Origin: Diploptera punctata
Lineage: Eukaryota > Arthropoda > Insecta > Blattodea > Blaberidae
DNA length: 64,000 nucleotides
Direction: 5' to 3'
Assembly (NCBI GenBank): GCA_030220185.1
Contig: JASPKZ010002332.1
Coordinates: 1,922,001-1,986,000, forward strand
Both the position numbers and the translations under genes were made by a program. Positions 21,172-32,924 of this stretch are shown here, piece by piece (position 1 is the first letter of the stretch; the number at the start of each line of letters is the position of its first letter). Under the pieces are notes generated by a model, which saw nothing but the letters and a program-made list of their open reading frames with translations, was not told where the DNA came from and did not search any database.

Positions 21172-21700
21172 TATTTATTATGCATTAAAGGAGCTTTTAT
21201 CATCCAAACTTCTCTAAAAACAATAGAACTGAAAATATGGGATATAAAATTGTTATTCTCCTAGATATATGGATGTGAACATGGTCTCTTACTTTATGGG
21301 AGGAGGAAAGATTACGAGTATTTGAGAATAAAGCTCCTAGGAAAATTTTTGGACCAAAGAGAGACAAACAGACAGGTGAATGAAGAAGACTTAACATAAC
21401 AGCTACATGATCTTAATGGGAAACAAGATGTAATAAGAACAGTTACATCTTGTTGACTGCATTTGGCAGGACATGAGGCGTGAATGGGAAATGAAGAAGG
21501 CATGGAAACTCCATGTAGGGAAACCATAGGGAAAGCATCCTGTAGGTAGGCCAAGAATGAAGTAGGAGAATAACATTAACCATGATATGAGGGAGGTAAA
21601 TTATAGAGAGGACTGGAAAGTTTGCTCATGATAGGGATATATGGAGAGCTTATGTCCGAGTGGCCTTGAAGTTTTGGGTTTAATAGTGCCAGTGAGTTAC

Positions 21701-22664
21701 GTATCAGGTTCTTACCCTCAATAGCCGCCCCTCATTTAATCCCCTATTTAAATTTTTAAAAATTAATGATTACCAGTAACTCGCCTGACAGAGAGCATAT
21801 TGACAGATATCTTACATTTCTCTTCTCCATGCTATTATTTTAGGTGAGATATATTTTGGTTTTACTATTGGCTGCAGGCCTATTGTGCATTGAAGAGCTT
21901 TGGTTCTCTATGTTCAAGAGTATTTATCGTTTATAAAAAAATTAAAAGGATATATTTTTTTACATGGAGTATATAGTCATTTTCAGCCAACTTTATAACA
22001 TGTGTCACAACTTTTAAAATACCTCACACAAGATAGATTGTGCACCAGATTTCTGTATTAAATTGCAAACCTATCTGCAATACATATGTTGAGAAGGGAT
22101 AGAACTGTTAATAGCCATTCGTCTGTCAGATGGGGACGTTAAGTTTGGTGGTCCCCTTTGACATTTCCGATAGGAGTAGGCTTAATGCCGGCACCAAGTT
22201 TCACTTTCCTAATACATTTTTTAAGTCCTATAGAATAAAAGTGAGCATGCTCAAAAGTTTATAGACTTGTCGCTACATGGAACCACATATCTGTGAAGTC
22301 CTAAAGAAAGTTTATAGAGCTGTTGCTAGATGGAACTACATAGTTGTGAAATCGATATGACCAACCTTTGCAATAAATTCCTAAACGTTTATTAAAAATG
22401 GTCGTACATCAACTTACCCCTTCCTAACCTAATGAAATAAATTATATGCATATTGTTTAATGAAGTGTACAATATAATCTGATGTACTCTAACTTTTTCC
22501 ATCAGAACCTAACAAAATGAAGTGAGTGAACGTCCATTTCTTAAAATATATTTTTGAATGTTGGTCATTCTTATTTTGCAGATATCTCCACAATTTAGCA
22601 GAAGTTCCATCAAGCATTTGACCAAGCGCACAATGATTCTGCATAACTTCAAAAAATCATTGCA
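21701..22664. other. Repeat debris without genes
   Basis: About 22095-22215 carries CCATTCGTCTGTCAGATGGG and GTTAAGTTTGGTGGTCCCC, a string I associate with 3' ends of insect retroelements. At 22254-22350 a ~57 bp segment (AGTTTATAGACTTGTCGCTA) is imperfectly duplicated in tandem. Otherwise AT-rich and featureless. Confidence 0.4.
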
Positions 22665-23260
22665 TACTCTTACTCACTGGCACTATCGAACCCATAGGTT
22701 CATGGCCACATGGACATAAGCTCTCCATACATCCCTATCCTGAATTAATGCTTTCTGATTATTCCCTGTATAATCTACTTCCCTCAAATTAAAGTTAATG
22801 TTATTCTCCTACCTCATTCTTGGTCTACCAACTGGGCATTTTCCCTCTGGTTTTCCTACAAGAAGCTTCCATGCACGTCTTTCATTCTCCATTTGTGCCA
22901 CATGTCCTGCCCATCACAGTCTATGGGACTTAACTGTTCTTACTATATCTGGTTTCCTATAAGACCATATAGTTTGCAGTTATGTAGTCTTCTCTCATAA
23001 AGTTCTAACGTTCCATGTTCCTAGGAACATGCCCCTATGTTTAAGCCTTTGGCATGGGTTCCCTCAAGTAGTCCCCGCCCGGAGAACCGAATGGGGGACT
23101 ATTTGACCTCCAGAAAATTATATCCCAGTAGAACTCATGTCCGCATTTCTTGATGGTTGTATTTTTACAGTGAAAGATCATCACTCTTTCGACCAAGGTA
23201 CTTTTTTCATCTGGCTTATCACCTTCCACCAGTCCGGCATGGGTAACTATTATAACAGGT
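22665..23260 (-). pseudogene. Internally deleted LINE: 5' end joined to 3' end
   Basis: On the minus strand it opens with a leader containing GGTTCTCCGGGCGGGGACTA and the endonuclease start GTWNVRTL, the same as the intact 5' region at 60205. After only a few codons it jumps to the C-terminal tail: DIVRTVKSHRL, AGHVAQMENERRAWKLLVGK, then GRPRMR and NLREVDY. About 3 kb of EN and RT coding sequence is absent. It ends with the 3' tail TAACTCACTGGCACTATCG-type sequence shared by copies at 48716 and 59500. Confidence 0.68.
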
Positions 23261-23426
23261 CATAATAGTAAGGAAACTGATAATAAAAAAAATAGACTAT
23301 ATGTAAAATATACTAATTAATTATACCGAAAGACAGGAAATAAATAATCACCCTTAAATACTAATTAGTCATACTGAAAGTCCATACCAAGGGCTTTTAG
23401 GAAATAAAAACGAGTAGGATTTTATA

Positions 23427-24697
23427 GGGTGTCCCAATAAGAACGCCGGATTTAATAATGCACAAAATAAACTATATTTGAAAGAAATGACATATATTTA
23501 TACATGAACACAAAGGGTATACGTTCCGATTTAAGTATGGAAAATGACATCTGGCATATGCCCACCACGAGATACTCTGCAGCTAGTGACTCTGTCCATG
23601 AAATTTATGATTACTTTTGCACAGTCTTGCGCCTGGAGTTCGGCGCTGACGCGTCGAATTTCCTGCTTCAGGTCTTGTATGGTTCGGGGATTGTGTTCAT
23701 AAACCTGTGATTTGAGAAACCCCCAAAGAAAGAAGTCGCACGGTGTCAGGTCACATGACCTTGGTGGCCAGTTTTGGTCACCTCTGCGCGAAAAGACTCA
23801 GTTTGGAAATTTCTCATGCAACATATGAATAGTCTCCATCTTGCTGGAACCACAACTGTTCGTAATCAATGTCATCCAAATAAGGCCACAAGAAATCCCT
23901 AACCATATTACGGTAACGTTCTTCATTAATTGTTGTGGAATTATCATCATCTTCGAAAAAGTAAGGCCCTGTCACTCCACCGGCCCAAAGTCCACACCAA
24001 GCAGTCACTCGTTGAGAGTGCAATCCCTTTTCAATAATTTTTTTAGGGGTTTCTGTTCCCCAAATGCGACAGTTCTGTTTGTTTGCGAAGCCTGAAAGAT
24101 GAAAATGAGCCTCATCACTAAAGATAATTTTGTTGGCAAAGCTGTGGTCTGCATGTTGCCTCTCAAGAGTCCACTGAACAAACTTTCTTCATAGCAAATG
24201 GTCTGTTGGTTTCAGTTCTTGAGTTAACTGCACTTTAAATGCATGCATGTGCAGATCTTTCACGATAATCCTCTGCAATGAGCTTCTTGAAATGCCTAAC
24301 TGCTGTGAACGTCGACGAATGGATTTGTTCGGACTCACTTGAACACTATCTCTCACAATGACGATGTTCTGAAGAGACCGCGTACGACGAGTGCGTTCGG
24401 GTGTTGGAATGTTTGCAGTGTTCCCTGTTGCCTCGAATTTCATCAGTTTCCGAACAGATGATTCATTAGGCGCATTATTCCGGCCTAAGAGCGCACGAAG
24501 CCTTCGAACAGTTTGAGCATAACACTCACCATTTTGGTAATGAGTTTTCACAATTAAAACTCGTTGTTCAGAAGTGTAACGCTCCATATCCAGTAATTGC
24601 AATAAATGCAGAAATAAAAAAGTGTTGGTAGAGTGCTGCCAACCTCATAATAAAAAATGGCGGCCAATTCAAATCCGGCGTTCTTATTGGGACACTC
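23427..24697 (-). mobile_element. Tc1/mariner-type transposon with DUF4817 transposase
   Basis: 27 bp inverted ends, GGGTGTCCCAATAAGAACGC at 23427 and its complement ending at 24697 (one mismatch). It is 1,271 bp, the usual size of mariner-like elements, and has one transposase gene on the minus strand. Flanks are TATA-like; a clean TA duplication is not certain. Confidence 0.88.
23540..24602 (-). pseudogene. Mariner-like transposase (DUF4817 helix-turn-helix plus DDE), broken
   Basis: Starts at 24602 with MQLLDMERYTSEQRVLIVKT, continues NNAPNESSVRKLMKFEATG (helix-turn-helix region of DUF4817) and RSLQNIVIVRDSVQ, up to a stop at 24189. Readthrough gives KIIFSDEAHFHLSGF with the first catalytic Asp, then RVTAWCGLWAGGVTGPYFFE and WFQQDG with the second Asp. 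After that the usual TARET-like stretch is deleted. A frameshifted DLTPCDFFLWGFLKSQVYEH carries the third acidic residue, ending with RGGHMPD. At least one stop, one deletion and one frameshift, so inactive. Confidence 0.85.
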
Positions 24698-24855
24698 TTT
24701 ATAATATTTTATAATAAAATTATCCTGGACTCATTGTGGTTGTCGAAAGCTGTCGCAACAACATCAGGATGTAGTTTTAAAAATATCAACATGTTTTGAC
24801 AGACTATGGATAGACGCTTATATAAGTTATATAAACAGCTATGGCAAAACATAAT

Positions 24856-25389
24856 TATAACGGGCTTCCAATATAAAACCGGACCGGCCTCACGGAGTTT
24901 CACCCGGCACGCAGTGCTGTCTCTTCCTCCCGCAATTCACCCTGCCTGCCACCCGTCCTTGAACTGTTTCTTACCTTATAGAAAATGCTGGAAATGTTGT
25001 CCTCCCGCAGTTAAACAGGCATTATACCGAGTAAATACATTTAGATTGACACGCTGTAGTTCGGGCACTGTCAAGTTTCTGATTTCATTTCTTATGTTCA
25101 AATTTAGTCACAAGATCGTGGATTGTCGATCTGGAAGGAGGTAATTGTCCAGGAAAGTTCCGAATAAATTCCTCGCGAACGCGACGAGCTGATTCGTATT
25201 TATAATAACATTTACACACATAAATGCGCTGCTCTAATGTCAGCTGACGTCTCATCTTGTCGAACGATAGTAAACAGACTAGTTCAAGGACGAACGGCTG
25301 GCAGAGTGAAATGCGGACGAGGAGAGAGCGCTGCCTGACGGGTGAAACCCCGTGAGGCCGGTCCGGGTTTATATTGGAAGCCCGGTATA
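24856..25389. mobile_element. Short Tc1/mariner derivative with ~50 bp inverted ends
   Basis: Inverted ends CGGGCTTCCAATATAAA..CCGGACCGGCCTCACGG face each other, each next to TATA (24856 and 25389). Only the start of a transposase survives: MRRQLTLEQRIYVCKCYYKY from 25255 down to 25085, a DUF4817-like helix-turn-helix of 57 codons ending in FEHKK. The DDE domain is deleted, so it is a non-autonomous derivative of a family distinct from the one at 23427. Confidence 0.8.
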
Positions 25390-25922
25390 AGTAGTTATAC
25401 ATCAGGGCCTGAAAAGACCAGAGATTTCCACAATTAGGTAAAAGTTTAGACAGTTGAAGGCTCAATAGAACTAAGGTTTCCACAAATTTGGAAATGGGAA
25501 AGCTGGAAAAATCACACATATACTCATAAAGTTTAGCCAAAAGTCTGTCTGGAGGCAGGGACTGAAGTATTCACTACAGCTTCCTTTAGGACCATGAATA
25601 CTTCCCTCTTCATGTGTGAGTATACGTTTTAATTCTCATCACTATGGTGGAAAAATATTTACGTAACTTTAAAACTGTAAAATTTAAGAAAAAACACTAA
25701 AGTAATATATTAATTTAGTTAGATGTTTATGACTTATGAATTAGCAAAATAAGGAGACCAAAAGGTTGAAATAAACAGTTAAAGTTAAAATTAATAATTT
25801 TACAACTTAATAAAGTTTTAAATAATCTACAGTTGACTTAGTAAGCTCTCTCGTGTAAATATAAAGGAAAAACTAAAATTCGGCGCGCTCAAACATGACG
25901 ATTCAATAGCTTCTTAGCCCAG
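25390..25922. other. Intergenic, nothing recognised
   Basis: AT-rich sequence with no coding signal or repeat ends that I can identify. Confidence 0.4.
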
Positions 25923-26243
25923 GTTGTTTAGGTAAAGGTAAAGGTAAAGTGATCCCACTACAGGCCTCAGGAGGCCCTTGGGGTAGTAGGAGGTTAAGGC
26001 TCCCACTTTTTCTTGACAATCGGCACTTGATGTCAGCCGGGTTGTCAGCCCTGCGTGACGGCCGCCTTTACCCCAGAACAAACGTCTGGTACTCTTTTCA
26101 GTTAGAGGCTGAGTCGACCCCAGGGCCATAGTGCCGCCAGAAGGTTTGGGTCAGTTTAAAAATCCTGACCCCACCGGGACTCGAACCCTCGACCTTCCGG
26201 CTTGTAGAGCAGTGCCTTAACCACTACGCTACGGCGTGTTGTT
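25923..26243 (-). mobile_element. tRNA-derived SINE B, copy 1
   Basis: Minus strand: head CGCCGTAGCGTAGTGGTTAA (A-box) and GGTTCGAGTCC (B-box) at the right end; body with GGCGGCACTATGGCCCTGGG; tail of GTAAA/TTTAC repeats at 25930-25950. The other copy (47855-48170) has the same pentamer tail. Confidence 0.82.
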
Positions 26244-26989
26244 TAGGTTAAGTATAATTGTTTATTATTGGATGTCTTTATGTGATGTTAATATTTATAA
26301 TAAATGTGTTTTTGTTTTATAGTTTTCTATATTCTATGTTCAATACGATGTTCCGGTTTACAGATATTTCCGACATATCCAACGGGTGTCCCGTTAGTTG
26401 TGATTATAGCACTTTCACTGTCACGACCGATAGCCTACCGCTCAGGCCAAGGCCAATAAAAAATATTGAACCATTTTAAATTAATATCCCTTATGGGACG
26501 CTACCTTATGACATAATATAATCTAGGTTGTAACAGTAACCCTATCGGCAGCAATGCTACCACCAGCATAGCTCTCGGGATCATTTAAGCACGCAAGCCA
26601 CTCCACCACATGGTAAAGATACCATGGAGGGAATCATTGCATACATAGATAAATATTTAATAATTGTAAAAAAGTTATAAGTATCGTTGCAAAATGTTAA
26701 AAATATACGAAATGTTAGTAAAGACAGAAGAAGTATGCATAGCAACCGTATTACAAGAATATAGTATGGAAAATGAAAGGAAAGGTTAAATAAAGTTGAG
26801 CCTATACACTTATCCTACACTCCTCTCTCTGTACATTATATACGTAAAGTGGTCTGCCGAAGTGGTGCGTAAATTGAAAATAGACCACATTAACGCCATC
26901 TATCCGCCAAGCGCAGAACCCGAAGTGTAGTGGGTGGCATTAGAACAGATACATACTTCTGTCTTACGTTTTAATTTCTGTGAACAATT
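26244..26989. other. Intergenic, nothing recognised
   Basis: No reliable gene. A tRNA-like fragment with several mismatches may lie at about 26530-26640. Confidence 0.35.
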
Positions 26990-27560
26990 AGGCCTATTAC
27001 TATTTTAAACTTTTCTATTGATTTTTCGAATATATTAATTTTACAATATTTAATTAGATACATACTAAAATAAAATAGCCAAATTCGGTGTTCCAATGCA
27101 GCCAACATGTACTTTCAACTTTCCAATGTGTGTCGCGATTTTTAAAATATGTCACACAACTTCTGTAAATTTTACTCTTACGGTTTCATTTCTAAAAACA
27201 ATTACTATTATTCTGAACGTATTTTAAACGTTTTCTAATGATTGTTCGAGCATATTTATTAACAACATTCGACTATTATAGATACGTACTACAATAATGT
27301 GGCAGCCATATTGTTTTTCAGGCAAATTCGGTTTTTCGGTGTTTTAATGCAGCCAACATTACTTCCAAAGTTCAACTTGTTACAATGCAGCCAACATAAC
27401 TAAGTCACTGGCACTATCGAACCCGTAGGTTCATGGCCTGAGACAATGCAGCCAACATAAATTTTATAAATAACTACGTATTAACTATGTACACAGAAAA
27501 ACCATACTAATAATAACTAATTAAAACCACATTAACCAACTAAACTGCAGGGTAAACTTC
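26990..27560 (-). repeat. Interspersed repeat with TTGGCTGCA motif, diverged copy
   Basis: Minus-strand relative of 6540-7200 and 41200-41760: TGCAGCCAACAT occurs at 27096, 27351, 27383 and 27446, and GGCAGCCATATTG matches GCTGCCA blocks in the others. At 27405-27445 a 40 bp LINE 3' tail fragment (TCACTGGCACTATCGAACCC) is embedded. Confidence 0.45.
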
Positions 27561-28138
27561 CCGAATATTTTCTATTAGTTGCTGAAAAGAATCTGCCGAT
27601 CTATTTTTGCTAAATATGATCGACTCATACCGAGGATAAATCTAGTTAGAGTAAGTATCTCTATGGTAAGTATTTAGTTTTGGTTAACTTACTAATAACT
27701 AATAAGGCTTCACACTTCCATTTTGGGGGTATTATGTTACACAGTTGTTTGGGGTGTTTTTTCTGTGGTTGGCGACGCGCGTTCCAATATTTTTATGTTG
27801 GCTGCATTCTGTAATTTCATATTGATACCGCTAGGCGTCTGCTGGCGCATGCGCACGATGTATGAATGTTTTTCGCGTAATATATTTGAAAGTTTTTTTC
27901 CTAAATTTCATTTATTTACCTAAAAAATATTATGTTTGAGTGGTATTTTGTGATTATGGATAGACATAAGGCATTTAATCCTAAAAGAAGGTTAGGGGAA
28001 ATAGATGTAGAGCCTACAAAGAATACAAAGAAAGAATAAATTATAGAACTATGGTGTTAACCCCACAACCTGGACCAAGCAAAGGTAATACATATTAATA
28101 CAAGGTATTATAAAAATGGCAACTTACTCTTGTTACAT
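27561..28138. other. Unassigned, moderate GC
   Basis: Another TTGGCTGCATT at 27798 and GCGCATGCGCACG at 27844 link it to the same repeat group. A short frame from 27957 (MDRHKAFNPKRRLGEIDVEP) ends after 28 codons and is not convincing. Confidence 0.3.
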
Positions 28139-28400
28139 TTGTCCATGCTATGCTTTGCAGCTTTGATAGGAATTATAGGTGTGGTAGCTTCCTCTTGCTT
28201 TCCACATCGGTGAAGGATGACGATGATGATAAGGATGATGATGATGGCCGAATGATTTTCGGGGACCGTTGGACCCGAAGCTTCCTGAGATTTGTGTTAC
28301 AGGTGAGGAAAAACCTCACTCAGGAGCCTGTCCTGACCGGAATCGAACCTGAGCCCGCTGCTTGACAAGGCAGCACGCTACCTCTAGACCACAGCGGTGG
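28139..28400 (-). mobile_element. tRNA-derived SINE C, copy 2
   Basis: Same head (TCCACCGCTGTGGTC..GGCAGC complement) and body (GGGGACCGTTGGACCC) as the copy at 58082, beginning with ATGCTATGCTTTGCAGCTTT. 5' part only; the distal body present at 38650 is absent. Confidence 0.75.
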
Positions 28401-28437
28401 ATTCATAAAACATTTTAATACATGTATCATGGAAAAG

Positions 28438-28535
28438 AAACTGCATGATTGAGGATGCGAACCTGCACCCTTCATTAACAGAAACAGTAACTGCATGCTT
28501 TACCGCTGACCTAACAGGACACGTAGGAGTGTCTT
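28438..28535 (-). repeat. tRNA-like SINE remnant
   Basis: Minus strand: TTAGGTCAGCGGTAAAGCAT resembles an A-box and AGGTTCGCATCC a B-box, spaced as in a tRNA. No body shared with the other groups. Confidence 0.55.
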
Positions 28536-28677
28536 CAGTTCATGCCACATAACACAGTTGCTCAGGGACTGTACAATTATGACTAGTTTCCTAGTTTGCA
28601 CCCAGCGCTGTGCCGAGTAGGACTTAGAAGAAATGTGCATTCAAGAGATTACTCATTTTTTTTTGTTTAAGGGTGTA

Positions 28678-29890
28678 CAGTGGACAGTTTTTAATTCGAA
28701 CTCAGGGGGGAATTTAAAAAAATTTGAATTATCGAAACTTCAAATTTACAAAAGTCACTTAGTTTTACATAGTACGTGTAACCCCATCTACCAGATCTTC
28801 AGTGAAACACCAGTTTTGAATCCTGCTGATGATGGGACTAGTTCCGAAAGCGCTAAGTTAAATAACTAATAAAGTTGAGGAGACAGACCATTCAGGTAAA
28901 TACTCCATCATTTTACACTTTAATAGTACTGTACCCTGAAATAAATTTATTTCATGCAAATACTGCAATTAACATGCCCTGTAACTCACCTTTTAATTTC
29001 CATATTTTGTCATAAAATAAGTAGCACTCTCACAGCACACGTTTTTAAATTAAATGCAATTTCTTTCCTGAAAACCACTGACCCAACCTCCACTTGCTTT
29101 AAAAATTTTTAACGCCTCACTTTTCTGCAAATTCTTTGGCTTCGGCACACACTTATGGGTCACTCAATGATATGTTACGATCACGCGATTGTTTGAACCA
29201 TTTGAACACACGCTCATCAACTTATGAAATTCACCTCCTGTTATGCGTTTCCTACTTCCACCACTTTGTAGATCCCAACTCTCCATTATTTTTTCTTTAT
29301 TCTTTATGTAGATGGATAAAGTGTTCGGCAGTATTCCATATTCCTTGGCAATATCACACTTCTTCTTTGTTCTTTTTTCTACTTCCCTGAGCACTTCAAC
29401 TTTTTTTGCTAATGTTAAACAGGTGTACACTCTGCGTTTCGACACTGTGAATCGAATCACTTAACACATTCGTACTGAGTTAAGTTTTTTAATTGTACTG
29501 TACTGTATGTGTATATGTACCTGTACTGTAAAAATAAAGGAGGGTACATGCATTATTCTCAATTTTTGGGCTATGAGTAAAAGGTGGGTGTCTATGTACT
29601 GTACCCAACGAAACAGTTTGCTATCCATCTGATGGGATTTAAACAATAAGAAACTAGGAATACAGGTACTAGACGAATTCTTGGAAATTTTCAACCATAT
29701 TTCAACTCTTATAGAATTCAGATTGCTTTTTTTCATTGTCAGTAAAGTGAATTGTGGCTTTGAATTATCCAAATGTTGGCTTCAAAATGTTGAATTAAAC
29801 ATGAATTTTTAACATTATTCTAAATAGGAGTTTCAAGGGCATGGTACTTATATTCGAATTATGGAATGTCAAATTATCCGGTGTCTACTG
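28678..29890 (-). mobile_element. pogo/Tigger-like DNA transposon relic
   Basis: Inverted ends CAGTGGACA (28678) and TGTCTACTG (to 29890) directly next to TA on both sides (28676-28677 and 29891-29892). The interior carries a CENP-B-type helix-turn-helix on the minus strand. At 1,213 bp it lacks most of the transposase. Confidence 0.75.
29164..29460 (-). pseudogene. CENP-B/Tigger N-terminal helix-turn-helix fragment
   Basis: The frame from 29460 gives KRRVYTCLTLAKKVEVLREV and KCDIAKEYGILPNTLSIYIK, the CENP-B N-terminal DNA-binding fold found in Tigger transposases. Degenerate remains of the second DNA-binding segment (FKASGGW) follow at about 29090-29110 in another frame. No DDE motif is visible. 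Confidence 0.78.
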
Positions 29891-30700
29891 TATTTATAAA
29901 ACATTTTTATTATCACTATCATCATTTTTTTATATTATTCAGCCTAAGATGGCATCCTTTCAGAAACATCTCTATTTTTCCCTATTCTGGTCTCTCATTT
30001 TCTGTTTGTTTCAGTGAATTAAAAAACAACATAGTTCATTTATTTTTCATAATAAGTATAAAATATTTTAAAACCATGGTTGTGGTTTTTGCAGTTGACT
30101 GTTTATTTGCCAGCTTACTCCATTTCTTGATCTAAGTTGAACCTTGTTTTCCATTAGGGTTTGATTTTTTTTTATTATTTTTCAATGCTCCAGGTTGTCA
30201 TTTTGACATTTCTGGTGTTCTCTCCTGGCATTGGCATTATTTAATAGATTTTTGTCATTGTACTATACATGTACATTGTTGTTAAATATCAAGGGGCCTG
30301 ATAACCATTTGCTAATTTAGGGAAATTTTGTAATTGTCAATGAAAATAAATAATTGTTAACAGTATTTTATTTATAGAAATTTATATTTATGCTTGAAAA
30401 TGTTCACATTGTCACATTAATGAATACCATGTCTGTTTCTCTCAGTTTATCACTTAAATTAGAAACATAAAGTAAAACAATTTCTAGAAGCCATACAAAT
30501 TCAGCAGCTGTTAAAAAAACAATACAAAATATTAATTAATTATCTTAGGGTTCAAAATACAAAAATACAGTAGAAATATCCATTTAAAATAAATTTCATT
30601 ATACCTTACAAACAGTGCCTGAATTGGAAAATATGATGAGCTGGTGTTCTTCCTAAATTTTAATTTTTAATTTTTCCTTTATATAACAGGGTATTTCCAT
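29891..30700. other. Intergenic with a SINE C scrap
   Basis: At 30168-30243 a T-rich run followed by ATGCTCCAGG and TTCTCTCCTGGCATTGGCAT matches the distal end of SINE C. The remainder shows nothing. Confidence 0.5.
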
Positions 30701-31191
30701 ATTTAGGTAGTATTTTTTATCACTCACCTCATATTGTTCTTCTTTTTTACTATAAACTAGTTTTGGAACATAGTTTCTGTTCCATCCTCAGTATCGTCAC
30801 GACTGTTGTTCTGTCGTCTTGAAGAGCCGTCCTTCGCTCCTTCCATTGGCTGAACTGAAAAATCTCGAAACCAGGTCATTCTCACCGGGAATTTCAAAGT
30901 TCATCAATTTCTTCTTTTTTAGGATCTACATTCAAAAAAGAGCGAAAAGAAGAAATTGATGAACTTTGAAATTTCCGGTGAGAATGACCTGGTTTCGAGG
31001 TTTTTCAGTCAGCCAATGGAAGGAGCCAAAGACGGCTCTTCAAGACGACAGAACAACGGTCGTGACGATACTGAGGATGGAACAGGAACTATGTTCTGAA
31101 ACTAGTTTATAGTAAAAATGAAGAACAATATGAGGTGAGTGATAAATTTTACCTAAATGAATGTATCTCATAGTGTGAATTCCTAAAATAA
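30701..31191. mobile_element. Palindromic Penelope-like element, copy P6, with coding tail
   Basis: The longest clean palindrome: arms of about 215 bp (30701-30920 and about 30945-31165), then the tag TCATAGTGTGAATTCCTAAA. The 10 bp GTATTTCCAT flanks it exactly (30691-30700 and 31192-31201). The right arm reads LMNFEISGENDLVSRFFSQ, ending in an RR-rich stretch just before the ribozyme-like core. This resembles the coding tail of P7 (AMNFDIPDENNLISEFI). A conserved protein end followed by a hammerhead and a 3' end supports a Penelope-like element truncated at its 5' side. An adjoining rearrangement created the inverted copy. Confidence 0.85.
31071..31107 (+). ncRNA. Hammerhead ribozyme-like core (right arm of P6)
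   Basis: CTGAGGA (31071-31077), stem II GGAACA (31079-31084) with TGTTCT (31092-31097), GAAA (31098-31101), palindromic stem III ACTAGT (31101-31106) and T at the cleavage position. All conserved core bases fit the hammerhead consensus CUGANGA..GAAA. The inverted partner is at about 30755-30795 on the minus strand. Confidence 0.62.
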
Positions 31192-31493
31192 GTATTTCCA
31201 TCTTGCGGCAACAAGCTTTAGAATAAGTTATAGAACTTTCTAAGATAATGTTCATTGAAGAATCCAAAAGTTGAGACAATTTCTTTCAATACAACAAGGT
31301 ATGTCACTAATTTAGCATTAATCTTCAAGAAAAATTGAGTTATCAGTTAATGTTTTGAAAAAACTATAGAAGTTTCTTAACTGATCTGATTCACATCAAA
31401 GGTATCTTCTTTCTCCATTGAGTTTTTATTGTCACCAGAAAATATTGTCTACAAAGATTTCAAAATACATGAGAGGTTTAATACATCGACAGT

Positions 31494-31736
31494 AGGCAAT
31501 GAAAATCTCGTAACTCCATTAGTCATTGAAAACCACATAACTCCAGTAACCAGCACAGAAATATGTGGTGCATAACCTGTTGAGAACACATACTTCAAAT
31601 TTATTGATAACTTGACTTGTATTCTGTAGTAAAATATGTGGGAACTTTTGCTGTATCAATTTTCATAATTATTTACAACAGTTGTTTGTTTCTCCTGTAA
31701 AATTTACCAAAATGGAGTTATGAGGTTTTCATTGCC
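31494..31736. mobile_element. Small hairpin element (MITE-like), 243 bp
   Basis: Inverted ends GGCAATGAAAATCTCGTAAC and TATGAGGTTTTCATTGCC, about 26 bp with two mismatches. A related internal repeat, CATTGAAAACCACATAACTC, follows at 31526. No coding capacity, no clear target duplication. Confidence 0.65.
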
Positions 31737-32924
31737 CGCCATTGGTATGGATCAAATGAATGTAAATAATGTTAATTGCTAGTTTATTAACTTCATTAAT
31801 TGAAGGATATTGGGGAAAAAACCAGGTAAGTCACTAATGAAACCTAAAAAAACACTTTCAATTATAGCCTACAATTCTTTCCTGTACCAGTATGCCTAAT
31901 TTTGAAGACCAATAAACCTGTGACTAAACTGTTCCTTTCACTGTTTCACACTTCTAAAAGGTATTTTGTTCCATTGTTCTTTCCTTGTACCCATCAATTG
32001 CCTTTCAAATAACTTATTAAACAAATAACAACTAGTTTATAGGCTACATCACAATTTATAGTTTCTTTAATAAAATTTGTCAAGGAATAGGTTTTTAACT
32101 GATTCCAAAATTAGTCACTATAATTTAGAAATGTGTTGACTATTGAAAATTTTACATTTAAAAAATGACTGTTTAAAATAAGTATTAGTAATGCAAACAT
32201 ATTGTATTATTTGTTAATAATTCAATAAATACTTTATTTTTTTTTGTAAGAGAACTTTTTTAACAAATCCTAACAACAGTTTTGTTGCTCATTAGTCCAA
32301 CTCAAGCACTGCTTTTAAAATTAAATGTAGAAAACTAGAATATTGCTATATTAAGAAATAAATAGGAGAAATATGATAATCTGAGAACAATAATTGGAAG
32401 AGCTAGATACTGTAATGTTCTTGAGCTTATGGAATATCAGGTTTAGGTGATAAAGAGTATTTGAAACTACTGCCTGCAGACAGTTTACTTGAATTTTATT
32501 GATAGTTATTGTTGTTACTCATATATTTCAACATATTATATATGGCATAAGATCAAGAACATGGTTTGCTGTGGAAACTCAGTTACATTAGGCATCTGTA
32601 GTTAAATTAGTCATACAAAAAGCAATGAGATAGCATTGGCCTGTAAATCATTTATTCAATGAAGCAAAATGTAACAAAAAACTTTTCATGATAGGCCTAT
32701 ATTAAAGTTTCTATTGTTGAAGATTTCAGAAATTCAAAGTTTCTCACTTTTTACTTAAGAGGATTTTGTAGGAAAAATTTTCAGGCTATAGTTAATGTCA
32801 TGTATTTTTTAAAAAATCCTGTTAAATATACTTTGTACATTTCTTACCTACATTATTTCCAGTTTTCCTATATGCATTCCTAATAGTATTAAAATTAAAA
32901 AATAGTAGTAGTATTTTGTTTATT
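31737..32924. other. Intergenic, nothing recognised
   Basis: AT-rich, all frames interrupted; no repeat ends seen. Confidence 0.45.

Larger units (their letters stand above)
19590..21700 (+). pseudogene. LINE (RT to 3' end), broken and twice interrupted
   Basis: RT blocks appear in order: EALEAEMAIENL, NYRGISLLSTFYKIL, CGFRRNRSTTDQI, LYVDFKKAYDLI, FEIKQGDAISPLLFNFVL, ADDAVL, then GNGQLMTNEGNF and the C-terminal tail up to the LREVNYREDW-like end near 21620. These are conserved non-LTR RT motifs including the FKKAYD and catalytic ADD. Many stops, a 12-G run at 19725 and two insertions (20171-20281 and 20774-21171) show it is dead. A closely related copy on the minus strand is at 48716-49868. 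The endonuclease domain is missing. Confidence 0.82.

Noticed and set aside
27957..28085. First exon of a gene starting MDRHKAFNPKRR with a GTAATA donor
   Set aside because: The frame stops after 28 codons, before the supposed donor.
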